Part shown: positions 48,993 to 58,431 of the stretch, piece after piece
How positions within the stretch are numbered: position 1 is the first letter of the stretch
How the letters are laid out: each line of letters opens with the position of its first letter
Assembly: GCA_001295775.1 (NCBI GenBank)
Contig: LJIA01000005.1
Location: 310,001-374,000 of the forward strand
Origin: a beta proteobacterium AAP99
GTDB taxonomy: Bacteria > Pseudomonadota > Gammaproteobacteria > Burkholderiales > Burkholderiaceae_C
Reading direction: 5' to 3'
Length of the DNA stretch: 64,000 nucleotides
Program-made: the position numbers and the translations under genes
Notes under the pieces: model-generated
The model's database searches: none
What the model saw: the letters and a program-made list of their open reading frames with translations, nothing else
What the model was told of the DNA's origin: nothing

Positions 48993-49017
48993 GTTTCAGC
49001 AGTAAGGATTGCCGCTT

Positions 49018-49533
49018 ATGGAACGCAAGTCCTATGACTTCTTTGTCGGCCTGTTCGTGCTGGCCGGCCTGCTCGCCCTGGCCTTCCTGGCCCTGCGCGC
49101 CGGCAACCTCACCAGCAGCCTGGGCGCGGGCAGCAGCTACGAGCTGACGGCGCGCTTTGACAACATCGGCCAGCTCAAGGACAAGGCACCGGTGAAGTCC
49201 GCCGGCGTGGTGGTGGGCCGCATCAAGGACATCCGCTTCGACACGCAGACCTTCCAGGCCACCGTGACCCTGTCCATGGACTCGCGCTTCCAGTTCCCCA
49301 AGGACACCACCGCCAAGATCCTCACGGCGGGTCTGCTGGGCGAGCAGTACATCGGCCTGGAAGCCGGTGGCGACCCGGACAACCTCAAGGCCGGCGAGCG
49401 CTTTGCGCGCACCCAGTCCGCGCTGGTGCTTGAAAATCTGATCAGCCAGTTCCTGTTCAGCAAGGCCGCTGAAGGTCCCTCCAGCCCATCCACCCCGGCC
49501 GCTGCAGGCAACGGGGGCGGAGACAAGAAGTGA
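49018..49533 (+). CDS. mlaD: Mla MCE-domain substrate-binding protein
   Basis: A 171-residue periplasmic, membrane-anchored protein. One N-terminal membrane helix (YDFFVGLFVLAGLLALAFLAL) precedes a single MCE domain (YELTARFDNIGQLKDKAPVKSAGVVVGRI ... TAGLLGEQYIGLEAG) and the hydrophobic pore segment LENLISQFLF. It forms the hexameric ring through which lipid passes. The ATG follows AAGGA; a TTG 9 nt upstream is not preferred. The mlaA GTG overlaps its stop. Confidence 0.94.
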   Translation: MERKSYDFFVGLFVLAGLLALAFLALRAGNLTSSLGAGSSYELTARFDNIGQLKDKAPVKSAGVVVGRIKDIRFDTQTFQATVTLSMDSRFQFPKDTTAKILTAGLLGEQYIGLEAGGDPDNLKAGERFARTQSALVLENLISQFLFSKAAEGPSSPSTPAAAGNGGGDKK

Positions 49534-50429
49534 GCTTCGGCGCCTCGGCCGCGCGCTCGCTGCGCGTTGCTACCGCCGTGCTGGCGCTGGCGCTCGCCAG
49601 CGGCTGCGCGTCGCTGGGCAGCAACCCGGCCGATCCGCTGGAGCCGATCAACCGCAAGGTCTTCGCCTTCAATGACACGGTGGACCGCGCGGTGACCAAG
49701 CCGATCGCCAAGGGCTATCAGGCCGTGGTGCCCGAGCCGGTGCGCACCTGCGTGGGCAACTTCTTCTACAACATGTCGGTGCCACTGACGGCGGTGAACA
49801 ACCTGCTGCAGGGCAAGGTGGTGTCCTTCTGCCAGGACGTCACGCGCTTCACGTTGAACACCCTGTTCGGCTTTGGCGGCTGCGTGGACATCGCCACGGA
49901 ACTGGGCATCGAGCGCAACCGCACCGACATCGGCGAGACGCTCGGCCGCTGGGGCGTGCCACCCGGGCCGTACCTGGTGCTGCCGATCTTCGGCCCGTCC
50001 ACCGTGCGCGACACGACCACGCTGCTTGCAGACCTGGGCTACAACCCGATCACCCAGATCAATGACGACAACGCGCGCCTGACGCTGATCGTGCTGCGCG
50101 CCGTGGATACCCGCGCAAGCTTGTTGCGAGCAGAGCAATTGCTCGACAGCATGGGCATTGATAAATACAACGCGATCCGCACCGTCTATCTGCAACAGCG
50201 CCTGAACGCGATCTACGATGGCAACCCGCCCGATCCAAAAGACGAGAAGCCTGCCGACAAGTCCAAGGACAAGACCAGCCAAGCCCCTCAGGGAGAGCGC
50301 ACACTTACTTCTGCGCCGACCGCGCTGATGATCGTGCCGATCAAGGCGGGGCTGGCCGGGGTTGCGGATGGAAACACCTCTGGCGCGCGCGCCGGAACCG
50401 CGGGAATGACCCTGCTGTCCCAGCACTGA
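49530..50429 (+). CDS. mlaA: outer-membrane phospholipid-asymmetry lipoprotein MlaA (VacJ)
   Basis: A 299-residue lipoprotein of the VacJ family that removes mislocalised phospholipid from the outer leaflet. The signal ends in LASGC-A, followed by DPLEPINRKVFAFNDTVDRAV, FFYNMSVPLTAVNNLLQGK and GRWGVPPGPYLVLPIFGPSTVRD. The C-terminal ~70 residues (Lys/Asp-rich, then Ala/Thr-rich) are an extension without family similarity. Here mlaA is inside the mla operon, as usual in betaproteobacteria and unlike E. coli. The start is GTG in a GTGA overlap with mlaD. Confidence 0.94.
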   Translation: MSFGASAARSLRVATAVLALALASGCASLGSNPADPLEPINRKVFAFNDTVDRAVTKPIAKGYQAVVPEPVRTCVGNFFYNMSVPLTAVNNLLQGKVVSFCQDVTRFTLNTLFGFGGCVDIATELGIERNRTDIGETLGRWGVPPGPYLVLPIFGPSTVRDTTTLLADLGYNPITQINDDNARLTLIVLRAVDTRASLLRAEQLLDSMGIDKYNAIRTVYLQQRLNAIYDGNPPDPKDEKPADKSKDKTSQAPQGERTLTSAPTALMIVPIKAGLAGVADGNTSGARAGTAGMTLLSQH

Positions 50430-50569
50430 ACGCATTGCAGCTGGCGCACATCCCGGCGTCACAAGAAGACACAAGACAAGCAACAACAAAGCCGCTGGCT
50501 GCCGATTCCCGGTCAGCGTCCTCCTCCCGCCGCACGTTGCGGTAAGCGAATCAACAAGAACTTCACATC

Positions 50570-51208
50570 ATGTTCAAACTGCCTCAGATCCTCCGCACCC
50601 TGATCGCCACCGCCGCCCTGGCCTTTGCCGGCAGCGCGTTCGCCCAGACCGCCGCACCCACCGCGCCGGATGCGCTCGTGCGCACCGTCATGGAAGACGT
50701 GCTGAACACGATCTCTTCGGACAAGGCCCTGCAGACGGGCGACATCCGCAAGCTCAGCGCCCTGGTCGAACAGAAGGTCATGCCGCACGTGAACTTCCAG
50801 CGCACCACCGCGCTGGCCGTGGGCCGCGCCTGGCGCCAGGCCACGCCGGAACAACAGGCGCAGCTGCAAGAGCAGTTCCGCGGCATCCTGGTGAAGACCT
50901 ATGCCAACGCCATGGGTCAGGCCGCCAACGCCAAGATCAACATGCGTCCGCTGCGCGCTGCGGATTCGGATACCGAAGTCACCGTGCGCACCCAGGTCGT
51001 GCCGCAACGCGGCGACCCCATCCAGCTCGACTACCGCATGGAAAAGACGCCCGCCGGCTGGAAGGCCTACGACGTCAACATCCTCGGCCTGTGGCTGGTC
51101 GACAGCTACCGCGCCAGCTTCCAGCAGGAAGTGGACAAGGGCGGCATCGACGGCCTGATCAAGAGCCTGGTCGAGCGCAATCGCCGCCTTGAGAACGCCA
51201 AGAGCTGA
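50570..51208 (+). CDS. mlaC: Mla periplasmic lipid-shuttle protein
   Basis: A 212-residue periplasmic protein (Ttg2D/MlaC family) with a signal peptide ending GSAFAQ. Family core: KVMPHVNFQRTTALAVGRAWRQATPEQQAQLQEQFRGILVKTYANAM and LDYRMEKTPAGWKAYDVNILGLWLVDSYRASF. It ferries phospholipid between MlaA and MlaD. It is separated from mlaA by 140 nt with no visible terminator, so co-transcription is likely. Confidence 0.94.
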   Translation: MFKLPQILRTLIATAALAFAGSAFAQTAAPTAPDALVRTVMEDVLNTISSDKALQTGDIRKLSALVEQKVMPHVNFQRTTALAVGRAWRQATPEQQAQLQEQFRGILVKTYANAMGQAANAKINMRPLRAADSDTEVTVRTQVVPQRGDPIQLDYRMEKTPAGWKAYDVNILGLWLVDSYRASFQQEVDKGGIDGLIKSLVERNRRLENAKS

Positions 51209-51224
51209 TCAGCGCACTCCCGAC

Positions 51225-51512
51225 ATGCCTTTCGCTCTGCCCGCAGTCGTCACACACGCCCAGGCGCCGCAGCTGGAAACCCAGCTGCTCGCCGCGTTGC
51301 GCGGCGGTGAATCCGAAGTGGACTGCAGCGCCGTCACGCAGCTGGATTCCAGCCTGATCGCGCTGCTGCTGGCGGCACGTCGCGTGCGCAGCGATCTGCG
51401 CGTGGCCAATGCCACCGCCCAGGCCCGATCGCTCGCGCAACTGTACGGCGTCGAAGCCCTGCTCGGACTGCCCGTTTCGCCGGCCCAGCATCACGGTCAC
51501 TCTCACGCGTAA
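51225..51512 (+). CDS. mlaB: STAS-domain protein, MlaB-like
   Basis: A 95-residue single STAS domain. Pattern: PAVVTHAQAPQLETQLLAAL, DCSAVTQLDSSLIALLLAARR, LRVANATAQARSLAQLYGVEALLGL. In the Mla complex MlaB binds MlaF and stabilises the ATPase. The protein is weakly conserved, but its place at the end of mlaFEDAC makes the call solid. It ends with HHGHSHA, a His-rich tail. A longer frame reaching into mlaC has no support; the chosen ATG has a weak ribosome site. Confidence 0.88.
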   Translation: MPFALPAVVTHAQAPQLETQLLAALRGGESEVDCSAVTQLDSSLIALLLAARRVRSDLRVANATAQARSLAQLYGVEALLGLPVSPAQHHGHSHA

Positions 51513-51549
51513 TGCGTTGAAACGGCCGCCCTTGCACTGAAGCCCTGCA

Positions 51550-51579
51550 GAGACCGCGCGCCGTAAACTGCGCGGTCTC
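51550..51579 (+). promoter_or_regulatory. hairpin containing a -10-like hexamer directly before the ABC ATPase start
   Basis: GAGACCGCGC (51550-51559) and GCGCGGTCTC (51570-51579) form a perfect 10-bp inverted repeat whose loop contains TAAACT (51564-51569). The ATG follows 2 nt later with no ribosome site. It could be a promoter overlapped by an operator, or the last hairpin of the mla transcript; it lacks a T run. Confidence 0.5.
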
Positions 51580-51581
51580 CC

Positions 51582-52595
51582 ATGAGCCTCCCCACCTTCC
51601 AAGCCCCCACCGCGACGCGCGCTGCGATCCGCGTCGACGGCATCGTCAAACGCTATCCGAAACTCACCGCGCTCGATGGCGTCAGCCTCGAGATCCGCGA
51701 GGGCGAGTTCTTCGGCCTGCTCGGCCCCAACGCCGCCGGCAAGACCACACTCATCTCCATCCTGGCCGGGCTGGCACGCGCCACATCGGGCAGCGCGCAG
51801 GTCATGGGCTTCGATGTCGTGAGCCAGTTCCGCGAGGCGCGCCGTGCGCTGGGCGTGGTGCCGCAGGAGCTGGTGTTCGACCCCTTCTTCACCGTGCGCG
51901 AAACCCTGCGCTTCCAGTCCGGCTATTTCGGCCTGAAGGACAACGCCGCCTGGATCGACGAGATCCTCCAGGGCCTGGGTCTGGCCGACAAGGCCGACAC
52001 CAACATGCGCGCCCTTTCCGGCGGCATGAAACGCCGCGTGATGGTCGCCCAGGCCCTGGTGCACAAGCCGCCGGTGATCGTGCTCGACGAGCCCACCGCC
52101 GGTGTGGATGTCGAGCTGCGCCAGACGCTCTGGCGCTTCATCCGCCAGCTGCATGCCAGCGGCCGCACCATCGTCCTGACCACACACTATCTGGAAGAGG
52201 CCGAGGAGCTGTGCTCGCGGATTGCCATGCTCAAGGCCAGCCGCGTGGTGGCGCTGGACTCCACCGCCAACCTGCTCAAGCGCTTCACGGGCCTGCAAGT
52301 CATGCTGCGCCTGAACCAAGCCCTGCCGGATGCCCTGCGCAGCAAGCTGACCAGTGGCGATGGCAGCGCCGGCAGCCGCCTGCGCCTGCGCGTGGCGAGC
52401 TACGACGAAGCCGCACAGCTGCTGGCCGATCTGCGCGGCGGCGGGCTGCACCTGGAAGAAGCCGAGATCCAGCGTGCCGACCTGGAAGACGTGTTCCTGC
52501 AGGTCATGGCGGAGTCGGGCGGGGCCGCCCGCCCCCGCCTTCGGCCTGAAGTGGGCTCCCCCCTCAGTCCCCCCGCCGAGAGGGTGGAAGCGTGA
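51582..52595 (+). CDS. ABC-2 type exporter ATPase
   Basis: A 337-residue ABC ATPase of the drug/polysaccharide (NodI/YadG-like) class. Walker A is GPNAAGKTT, where Ala replaces the usual Gly; LGVVPQELVFDPFFTVRETL, signature LSGGMKRRVMVAQAL and Walker B VIVLDEPTAGVDVELR follow. The C-terminal ~90 residues form the exporter-specific regulatory region. The last codons overlap the permease start (TGATG). The pair is commonly found between mla and bolA-murA in Burkholderiales; the exported compound is not known. Confidence 0.88.
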   Translation: MSLPTFQAPTATRAAIRVDGIVKRYPKLTALDGVSLEIREGEFFGLLGPNAAGKTTLISILAGLARATSGSAQVMGFDVVSQFREARRALGVVPQELVFDPFFTVRETLRFQSGYFGLKDNAAWIDEILQGLGLADKADTNMRALSGGMKRRVMVAQALVHKPPVIVLDEPTAGVDVELRQTLWRFIRQLHASGRTIVLTTHYLEEAEELCSRIAMLKASRVVALDSTANLLKRFTGLQVMLRLNQALPDALRSKLTSGDGSAGSRLRLRVASYDEAAQLLADLRGGGLHLEEAEIQRADLEDVFLQVMAESGGAARPRLRPEVGSPLSPPAERVEA

Positions 52596-53359
52596 TGGTC
52601 GCGCACTCGGGCCTGCCCATGCTCCTCAAAAAAGAGCTGCTGCGCTTCTGGAAGGTGAGCTTCCAGACGATTGCCGCACCGGTGCTCACGGCCCTGCTCT
52701 ATCTGCTGGTGTTCGGCCACGTGCTCGAGGGCCGGGTGATGGTCTATGAGCAGATCAGCTACACGGCCTTCCTGATTCCGGGGCTGGTGATGATGAGCGT
52801 GCTGCAGAACGCCTTTGCCAACAGCTCGTCCTCGCTGATCCAGAGCAAGATCACGGGCAACATCGTCTTCATCCTGCTGCCGCCCTTTGCGCATTGGGAG
52901 CTGTTTGCGGCCTATGTGGGCGGCGCTGTCGTGCGCGGGCTGGCGGTGGGTACGGGTGTGCTGCTGATCACGGTGTGGTTTGCGCATCTGGGCGTGCACA
53001 ACCTGCTGTGGATTCTGGTGTTTGCCCTGGCGGGCGCGGCCGTGATGGGCGCGCTCGGGCTGGTGGCGGGCATCTGGGCTGAGAAGTTCGATCAGCTCGC
53101 CGCCTTCCAGAACTTCATCATCCTGCCGGCCACGTTCCTGTCCGGCGTGTTCTATTCGATCCACTCGCTGCCCGGCCTCTGGCAGACCGTGAGCCACCTG
53201 AATCCGTTCTTCTACATGATCGACGGCTTCCGCTACGGCTTTGTGGGCAAGAGCGACATTCCCCCTTTCATCTCGCTGGCCGTGGTGCTGGCCACGCTGC
53301 TGGTCATCAGCGGCTGGGCCTACACGCTGCTGGCGCGTGGCTACAAGCTGAGGAACTGA
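52595..53359 (+). CDS. ABC-2 type exporter permease
   Basis: A 254-residue membrane protein with six hydrophobic segments and the ABC-2 pattern: LLKKELLRFWKVSFQTIAAPVLTALLYLLVFG, YTAFLIPGLVMMSVLQNAF, ITGNIVFILLPP, and NFIILPATFLSGVFYSIHSLPG near the C-terminus. It pairs with the ATPase upstream. The ATG shares TGATG with the ATPase stop; a GTG one codon before is the alternative. bolA starts 1 nt after its stop. Confidence 0.9.
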   Translation: MVAHSGLPMLLKKELLRFWKVSFQTIAAPVLTALLYLLVFGHVLEGRVMVYEQISYTAFLIPGLVMMSVLQNAFANSSSSLIQSKITGNIVFILLPPFAHWELFAAYVGGAVVRGLAVGTGVLLITVWFAHLGVHNLLWILVFALAGAAVMGALGLVAGIWAEKFDQLAAFQNFIILPATFLSGVFYSIHSLPGLWQTVSHLNPFFYMIDGFRYGFVGKSDIPPFISLAVVLATLLVISGWAYTLLARGYKLRN

Positions 53360-53360
53360 A

Positions 53361-53606
53361 ATGAGCGAACCCACACCGCAGATGGTGCAGGACTACATCG
53401 CGGCCGGCCTGGCCTGCGAGCACGTGCAGGTGGACGGCGACGGCCGGCACTTCTACGCCACCATCGTCTCGGCGCAGTTCGAGGGCAAGCGCCCCGTGCA
53501 GCGCCATCAGCTCGTCTATGCCGCGCTCGGCGACCGCATGCGCGAGGAGATTCACGCCCTGTCAATGAAGACCCTCACGCCCACCGAGTGGCAAAGCGCC
53601 AAGTAG
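53361..53606 (+). CDS. BolA/IbaG family protein
   Basis: An 81-residue BolA-fold protein: YIAAGLACEHVQVDGDGRHFYATIVSAQFEGKRPVQRHQLVYAALGDRMREEIHALSMKTLTP. The FxGKxxxxRHxxVY motif, with the conserved His that helps bind a 2Fe-2S cluster with monothiol glutaredoxin, is present. Its place directly before murA is the IbaG/YrbA context of many proteobacteria. It starts 1 nt after the permease stop, so it is probably co-transcribed with the exporter. Confidence 0.9.
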   Translation: MSEPTPQMVQDYIAAGLACEHVQVDGDGRHFYATIVSAQFEGKRPVQRHQLVYAALGDRMREEIHALSMKTLTPTEWQSAK

Positions 53607-53679
53607 ATAGCGGCACAACCCATCACCTGCGCTTTGGCGCACCGCAAGACCCAGCGCCCGGGCGCAACTGAAGCACATC

Positions 53680-54933
53680 ATGGACAAACTCATCATCACC
53701 GGCGGCAACGCTCTCAAGGGCGAGATTCCCGTGGCGGGCGCCAAGAACGCCGCCCTGCCCATCCTCGCCGCCGGCCTGCTCACCGCCGATCCGGTCACCA
53801 TCCGCAACGTGCCCAAGCTGGCCGACATCCGCACGCTCTCCAAGCTGCTGGCCGGCATGGGCGCCAAGTGTGAGCGTGACGAGACCGGCGTCGTCAGCAT
53901 CGATGCCAGCGGCGTGACGAATCCCAAGGCACCCTATGACCTCGTCAAGACCATGCGCGCCAGCATCCTGGTGCTCGGCCCGCTGGTCGCGCGCTTCGGC
54001 CAGGCCAAGGTCAGCCTGCCCGGCGGCTGCGCCATCGGCCAGCGCCCGGTGGACCAGCACATCAAGGGCCTGCAGGCCCTCGGTGCCGAGATCACCGTGG
54101 AGGGCGGCTACATCCACGCCAAGGCGCGGCGCCTGCAGGGCACCACCCTGCGCACGGACATGATCACCGTCACCGGCACCGAGAACCTCCTCATGGCCGC
54201 CACGCTGGCCGCGGGCACCACGGTGATCGAGAACGCCGCGCGCGAACCGGAAGTGACCGATCTGGCGCACCTGCTCGTGAAGATGGGCGCCCGTATCGAA
54301 GGCATCGGCACCGACCGCCTCGTGATCGAAGGCGTGGACAAGCTGCACGGCGCAGAGCACAGCGTGATGCCCGACCGGATTGAGGCCGGCACCTTCCTGT
54401 GCGCCGTGGCGGCAGCAGGTGGCGATGTGACCCTGACCCACGCCGCGCCCGACACCATGGGCGCCACGCTCGACAAGCTGCGCGAGGCCGGCCTGCACCT
54501 GCAGATCGGCAGCAACACCATCCACGCCACCATGCACCACCGCCCGCGTGCGGTCAGCTTCCGCACCGTGGAGTACCCGGGCTTTGCCACCGACATGCAG
54601 GCCCAGCTGATGGCTGTGAACTGCGTGGCGGATGGGGCGGCAACCATTTCCGAACACATCTTCGAGAACCGCTTCATGCACGTGCAGGAGCTGATCCGCC
54701 TGGGCGCCAACATCAGCATCGAGGGTCACACCGCGGTGGTGCAGGGCGTGCCCAAGCTGACCGGCGCCCCCGTCATGGCCACCGACCTGCGCGCATCCGC
54801 CTCGCTGGTGATCGCCGGCCTGTGCGCGCAGGGCGAAACGCTGGTGGACCGCATCTACCACCTGGACCGCGGCTACGACCGCATGGAACAGAAGCTCTCC
54901 GCCGTGGGCGCGCAGATTCGGCGGGTGTCGTGA
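53680..54933 (+). CDS. murA: UDP-N-acetylglucosamine 1-carboxyvinyltransferase
   Basis: A 417-residue EPSP-synthase-fold enzyme performing the first committed step of peptidoglycan synthesis, target of fosfomycin. ISGGNALKG-like start ([27 protein letters not shown]), [14 protein letters not shown] with catalytic C117, and [17 protein letters not shown] are diagnostic. The length is standard. The 208 nt to hisG are occupied by an interrupted repeat of family 1. Confidence 0.97.
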   Translation: MDKLIITGGNALKGEIPVAGAKNAALPILAAGLLTADPVTIRNVPKLADIRTLSKLLAGMGAKCERDETGVVSIDASGVTNPKAPYDLVKTMRASILVLGPLVARFGQAKVSLPGGCAIGQRPVDQHIKGLQALGAEITVEGGYIHAKARRLQGTTLRTDMITVTGTENLLMAATLAAGTTVIENAAREPEVTDLAHLLVKMGARIEGIGTDRLVIEGVDKLHGAEHSVMPDRIEAGTFLCAVAAAGGDVTLTHAAPDTMGATLDKLREAGLHLQIGSNTIHATMHHRPRAVSFRTVEYPGFATDMQAQLMAVNCVADGAATISEHIFENRFMHVQELIRLGANISIEGHTAVVQGVPKLTGAPVMATDLRASASLVIAGLCAQGETLVDRIYHLDRGYDRMEQKLSAVGAQIRRVS

Positions 54934-54947
54934 TGCCAGAACCAGCA

Positions 54948-55107
54948 TTCATGCGGGTCTTCAGGGCAAATTGGCTCAAGAGCCGCGCCGGACAAGCGAT
55001 CAGCGGCGCAACGGGGCTCGCGCTGGCAGGCGCTCGCTCCTCCGGCGGCGACGGGCATGCCCGTCGAAACCCCGCCTACGGCACCAGACAAGCGGAAAGC
55101 CTTCCTG
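54948..55107 (+). repeat. interrupted repeat family 1 copy between murA and hisG
   Basis: The left part (54948-54998) reads ATTCATGCGGGTCTTCAGG, then GCAAATTGGCTCAAGAGCC and GCCGGACAAGCG. The tail appears again at 55083-55107 as ACCAGACAAGCGGAAAGCC. Between them lie ~85 bp of GC-rich sequence with a perfect 18-bp palindrome (55049-55066, core GACGGGCATGCCCGTC) bracketed by CGGGG and CCCCG. It looks like an element inserted into the repeat with a duplicated tail. Confidence 0.7.
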
Positions 55108-55141
55108 AAGTCGCTGCAAAAACTCGCGCCGGAGCCCGCGC

Positions 55142-55780
55142 ATGATCACCCTCGCCCTCTCCAAAGGCCGCATTCTTGAAGAGACCCTGCCGCTGCTGGC
55201 GGCCGCCGGCATCAGCCTGCCTGAAGACCCTGAGACCACGCGCAAGCTGATCCTGCCCACCTCGCGGCCCGACCTGCGCATCGTCATCGTGCGCGCCAGC
55301 GACGTGCCCACCTACGTGCAGTACGGCGGCGCCACCTGCGGCATCACCGGGCTGGACACGCTCATGGAGCACGGCACGGCCGGCCTCTACATGCCGGTGG
55401 ACCTCAACATCGCACGCTGCCGCATGAGCGTGGCCACCCGCCAGGACTTCGACTACGCCGCCAGCGTGCGCCAGGGCGCGCGCCTGAAGGTCGCCACCAA
55501 GTATGTCGAGACCACGCGCAACCACTTTGCAAGCAAGGGCGTGCACGTGGACGTGATCAAGCTCTACGGCAGCATGGAACTCGCCCCCCTCACCGGCCTG
55601 GCCGACGCAATCGTGGACCTCGTCTCCACCGGCGGCACGCTCAAGGCGAACAATCTGATCGAGGTGGAAACCATCTGCCCGATCTCCTCGCGCCTGATCG
55701 TCAACCAGGCCGCCTTCAAGACCCAATTCGCCCAGCTCTCGCCCTTCATCGAGGCGATGCGGGCGGCGGTCAAGCCCTAG
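55142..55780 (+). CDS. hisG: ATP phosphoribosyltransferase, short form
   Basis: A 212-residue short-form HisG that starts histidine synthesis from ATP and [22 protein letters not shown], the [20 protein letters not shown] block, and the PRPP loop [27 protein letters not shown] are family marks. The regulatory C-terminal domain of long HisG is absent, so activity requires HisZ, whose gene is not in this window. A GNAT gene follows 14 nt later instead of hisD. Confidence 0.96.
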   Translation: MITLALSKGRILEETLPLLAAAGISLPEDPETTRKLILPTSRPDLRIVIVRASDVPTYVQYGGATCGITGLDTLMEHGTAGLYMPVDLNIARCRMSVATRQDFDYAASVRQGARLKVATKYVETTRNHFASKGVHVDVIKLYGSMELAPLTGLADAIVDLVSTGGTLKANNLIEVETICPISSRLIVNQAAFKTQFAQLSPFIEAMRAAVKP

Positions 55781-55794
55781 CGCTGCGTACGAGC

Positions 55795-56607
55795 ATGCCC
55801 TTCACCCTGCGCCCCGCCTCGCCCTCGGACACCGCGCAGGTTGCGTCCATCCTCGGCGCCGCAGCGGCACGCATGGCCGCTCGGGGGCAGACGCTGTGGC
55901 TGCCGGAGGAGATCGCGACGCAGCGTGTGGCGGCAGACTCGGCCATCGGCCAGTACTACCTGGCCTTCGAGGACGAACGGGCCGTGGGCACCATGCGCTT
56001 TCAACTCGAAGACCCGGACTTCTGGCCGGAGGTCGCAGCGGGCAGCTCGGCTTATGTGCACCGCGTTGCGGTGCTGCCGCAATTTGCAGGGCGCGGCCTG
56101 AGCCACTTTCTGCTCGACGAGGCTTGCCGACTGGCACGCGAGGCTGGGCGGGAGTGGCTGCGACTGGACACTGCTTCAGACCGCACTGCGCTGCGTGGCG
56201 TGTATGAGCGCTATGGCTTCGTGTTCCACAGTGTTGCGAATGTCGGGCGCCATCATGTGGCGCGTTATGAGCTACGTCTCCAGCCCAGCGAAGAACTTGT
56301 CTTCGATACAAGAATTGCCCAAGAGATGCTCGGCAAGACCTTGCTTGTTGGCGTGACCTTCCTCAACTCGACTGGCGAATTCATCCGCAACGAGCAGTTC
56401 TGGGGCACTGTGCTGAGTGTCGACGACACGGACGGTATCGAGCTGCGTCTCGATGGCATGAGTGCGGGTGACACACGCTGGCTCCCACCCGACACGCGAG
56501 CCATCGAACGTGCACAGCCTGGGAACTATCGCCTGCGGACGACCGGCGAAGACGTTGAGAACCCTGACTTTCTGGCCACTTGGACCGTGACCACACGCGA
56601 CAACTAG
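55795..56607 (+). CDS. GNAT acetyltransferase with unknown C-terminal domain
   Basis: A 270-residue two-part protein in the his cluster. Residues 1-160 are GNAT ([43 protein letters not shown] with the acetyl-CoA loop, [21 protein letters not shown]). Residues ~165-270 form a separate beta-rich unit ([59 protein letters not shown] and TWTV). I believe a similar unit occurs as a stand-alone hypothetical protein, but cannot name a family. The second half is less GC-rich than the first, suggesting a join of different origin. No substrate can be assigned. Confidence 0.7.
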   Translation: MPFTLRPASPSDTAQVASILGAAAARMAARGQTLWLPEEIATQRVAADSAIGQYYLAFEDERAVGTMRFQLEDPDFWPEVAAGSSAYVHRVAVLPQFAGRGLSHFLLDEACRLAREAGREWLRLDTASDRTALRGVYERYGFVFHSVANVGRHHVARYELRLQPSEELVFDTRIAQEMLGKTLLVGVTFLNSTGEFIRNEQFWGTVLSVDDTDGIELRLDGMSAGDTRWLPPDTRAIERAQPGNYRLRTTGEDVENPDFLATWTVTTRDN

Positions 56608-56629
56608 GCTTCTGAGCAACCCATCAAAG

Positions 56630-58426
56630 ATGAAAACCTCCGAACTCCGCCGCCTCTCCACCACGCAGCCCGACTTTCGTGCCCAGCTCGAAGCGCTCGC
56701 GGTGTTTGAAGAAGGCGCCAATGACCAGATCGAATCCACCGTGGCCGAGGTGCTGCGCCGTGTGAAGACCGAGGGCGATAGTGCCCTGCTGGACTACACG
56801 CGCCGCTTCGACAAGCTGGATGTGACGAGCGTGGCCCAACTGGAAGTGAGCCAGGCCCAGCTGCAGGCGGCGCTGAACGAGATCACGCCGGCAGACCGCC
56901 AGGCACTGGAAGCCGCGGCCGATCGCATCCGCCGCTTTCATGAGCGCCAGAAGGCGACGGACTGGACCTACACCGAGGCCGACGGCACGGTGCTGGGCCA
57001 GCGCGTCACGCCGCTGGACCGCGTGGGCCTGTATGTGCCGGGCGGCAAGGCGGCCTATCCGTCCTCGCTGCTGATGAACGCGGTGCCCGCCAAGGTGGCC
57101 GGGGTGCGTGAGGTCATCATGGTCGCACCCACGCCGGGCGGCATCCACAGGCCCATCGTGCTCGCTGCGGCGGCGATTGCCGGTGTGGACCGCGTGTTCA
57201 GCATTGGCGGCGCACAGGCCGTGGCCGCACTGGCCTATGGCACGCAGACCATTCCGGCGGTGGACAAGATCGTCGGCCCCGGCAACGCCTACGTGGCCGC
57301 AGCCAAGCGGCGTGTGTTCGGCACGGTGGGCATCGACATGATTGCCGGCCCGAGCGAGATTCTGGTGATTGCCGACGGCAGCACGCCGCCGGACTGGGTG
57401 GCGATGGACCTCTTCAGCCAGGCCGAGCATGATGAACTGGCGCAAAGCGTGCTGCTCTGTCCGGACGCCGCCTACCTGGACGCCGTGGCCGCAAGCATCG
57501 AGAGGCTGCTGCCCACCATGCCGCGCAAGGCCGTGATCGAGGCCAGCCTGCGCGGGCGCGGCGCGCTCATCCTCACGCGCAGCCTGGAAGACGCCTGCGA
57601 GATCTGCAACTGGCTCGCACCCGAGCACATGGAACTCAGCGTCAAGGACCCCAACGCCCTGCTGCCGCACATCCGCCACAGCGGCGCGATCTTCATGGGC
57701 GCCTATTCGAGCGAAAGCCTGGGCGACTACTGCGCCGGCCCCAACCACGTGCTGCCCACGCTGCGCACGGCGCGCTTCTCCAGCCCGCTGGGCGTGTACG
57801 ACTTCCAGAAGCGCAGCTCGATCATCCACGCCAGCGCCGCCGGTGCGCAGACCCTGGGCCACATTGCCGGCCAGCTGGCCGACACCGAGGGCCTGCCCGC
57901 ACATGCCGAGGCGGCGCGCATGCGCATCAGCACCGCACCGGTGGCCGCAGCAACGCCGGCCCAGCCCGGCGTGAGCATGGAGCCCATCACCGGCGACAAC
58001 TACGAAGCCTTTGCCCACCTGCGCGTGGCGCCGGCGCAGTCCACCTACGTGGCAGACAACTGGAAGTCCCTGGCGCAGGTGAACCTGCACGGCCCGGCCG
58101 GCAAGGCCTGGGGCATCCGCGCCGATGGCACGCCCGCCGGCCTGCTGCTGCTCTGGGATGCACGCATGGACCCCGACGAGGCAGACCGCGCGGACGAGCT
58201 GTATGTCTGGCGCCTGATGATCGACGCCAGCCAGCAGGGCCGCGGGCTGGGCAAGCAGGCCATGGCCTGGGTGATCGAGGAGGGCCGCCGCCTGGGTGTG
58301 GCGCGCATCGCGCTGTCTCATGTGATCGCCAACGAGCACGCCGGGCGCTTCTATGCGTCGCTGGGCTTTGCCTACACCGGCGAGATCGAGGACGGCGAGC
58401 GGGTGATGCACCTTCCACTTAAATAA
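56630..58426 (+). CDS. hisD: histidinol dehydrogenase fused to a C-terminal GNAT domain
   Basis: A 598-residue protein. Residues 1-433 are a complete HisD, which oxidises histidinol to histidine: [57 protein letters not shown] (zinc Gln/His), LAPEHMEL (catalytic Glu/His), [13 protein letters not shown] (zinc Asp) and [12 protein letters not shown] (zinc His). After an Ala/Pro linker (434-449) a full GNAT domain runs to 598: [24 protein letters not shown] is the acetyl-CoA site, then [15 protein letters not shown]. HisD is normally about 430 residues. There is no stop between the halves; an internal ATG at 57977 could give a free GNAT. Confidence 0.93.
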   Translation: MKTSELRRLSTTQPDFRAQLEALAVFEEGANDQIESTVAEVLRRVKTEGDSALLDYTRRFDKLDVTSVAQLEVSQAQLQAALNEITPADRQALEAAADRIRRFHERQKATDWTYTEADGTVLGQRVTPLDRVGLYVPGGKAAYPSSLLMNAVPAKVAGVREVIMVAPTPGGIHRPIVLAAAAIAGVDRVFSIGGAQAVAALAYGTQTIPAVDKIVGPGNAYVAAAKRRVFGTVGIDMIAGPSEILVIADGSTPPDWVAMDLFSQAEHDELAQSVLLCPDAAYLDAVAASIERLLPTMPRKAVIEASLRGRGALILTRSLEDACEICNWLAPEHMELSVKDPNALLPHIRHSGAIFMGAYSSESLGDYCAGPNHVLPTLRTARFSSPLGVYDFQKRSSIIHASAAGAQTLGHIAGQLADTEGLPAHAEAARMRISTAPVAAATPAQPGVSMEPITGDNYEAFAHLRVAPAQSTYVADNWKSLAQVNLHGPAGKAWGIRADGTPAGLLLLWDARMDPDEADRADELYVWRLMIDASQQGRGLGKQAMAWVIEEGRRLGVARIALSHVIANEHAGRFYASLGFAYTGEIEDGERVMHLPLK

Positions 58427-58431
58427 TGCAT

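Noticed and set aside
56624-58411. A 595-codon open frame on the minus strand
   Set aside because: Antisense to the HisD-GNAT gene; no family signature or ribosome site.
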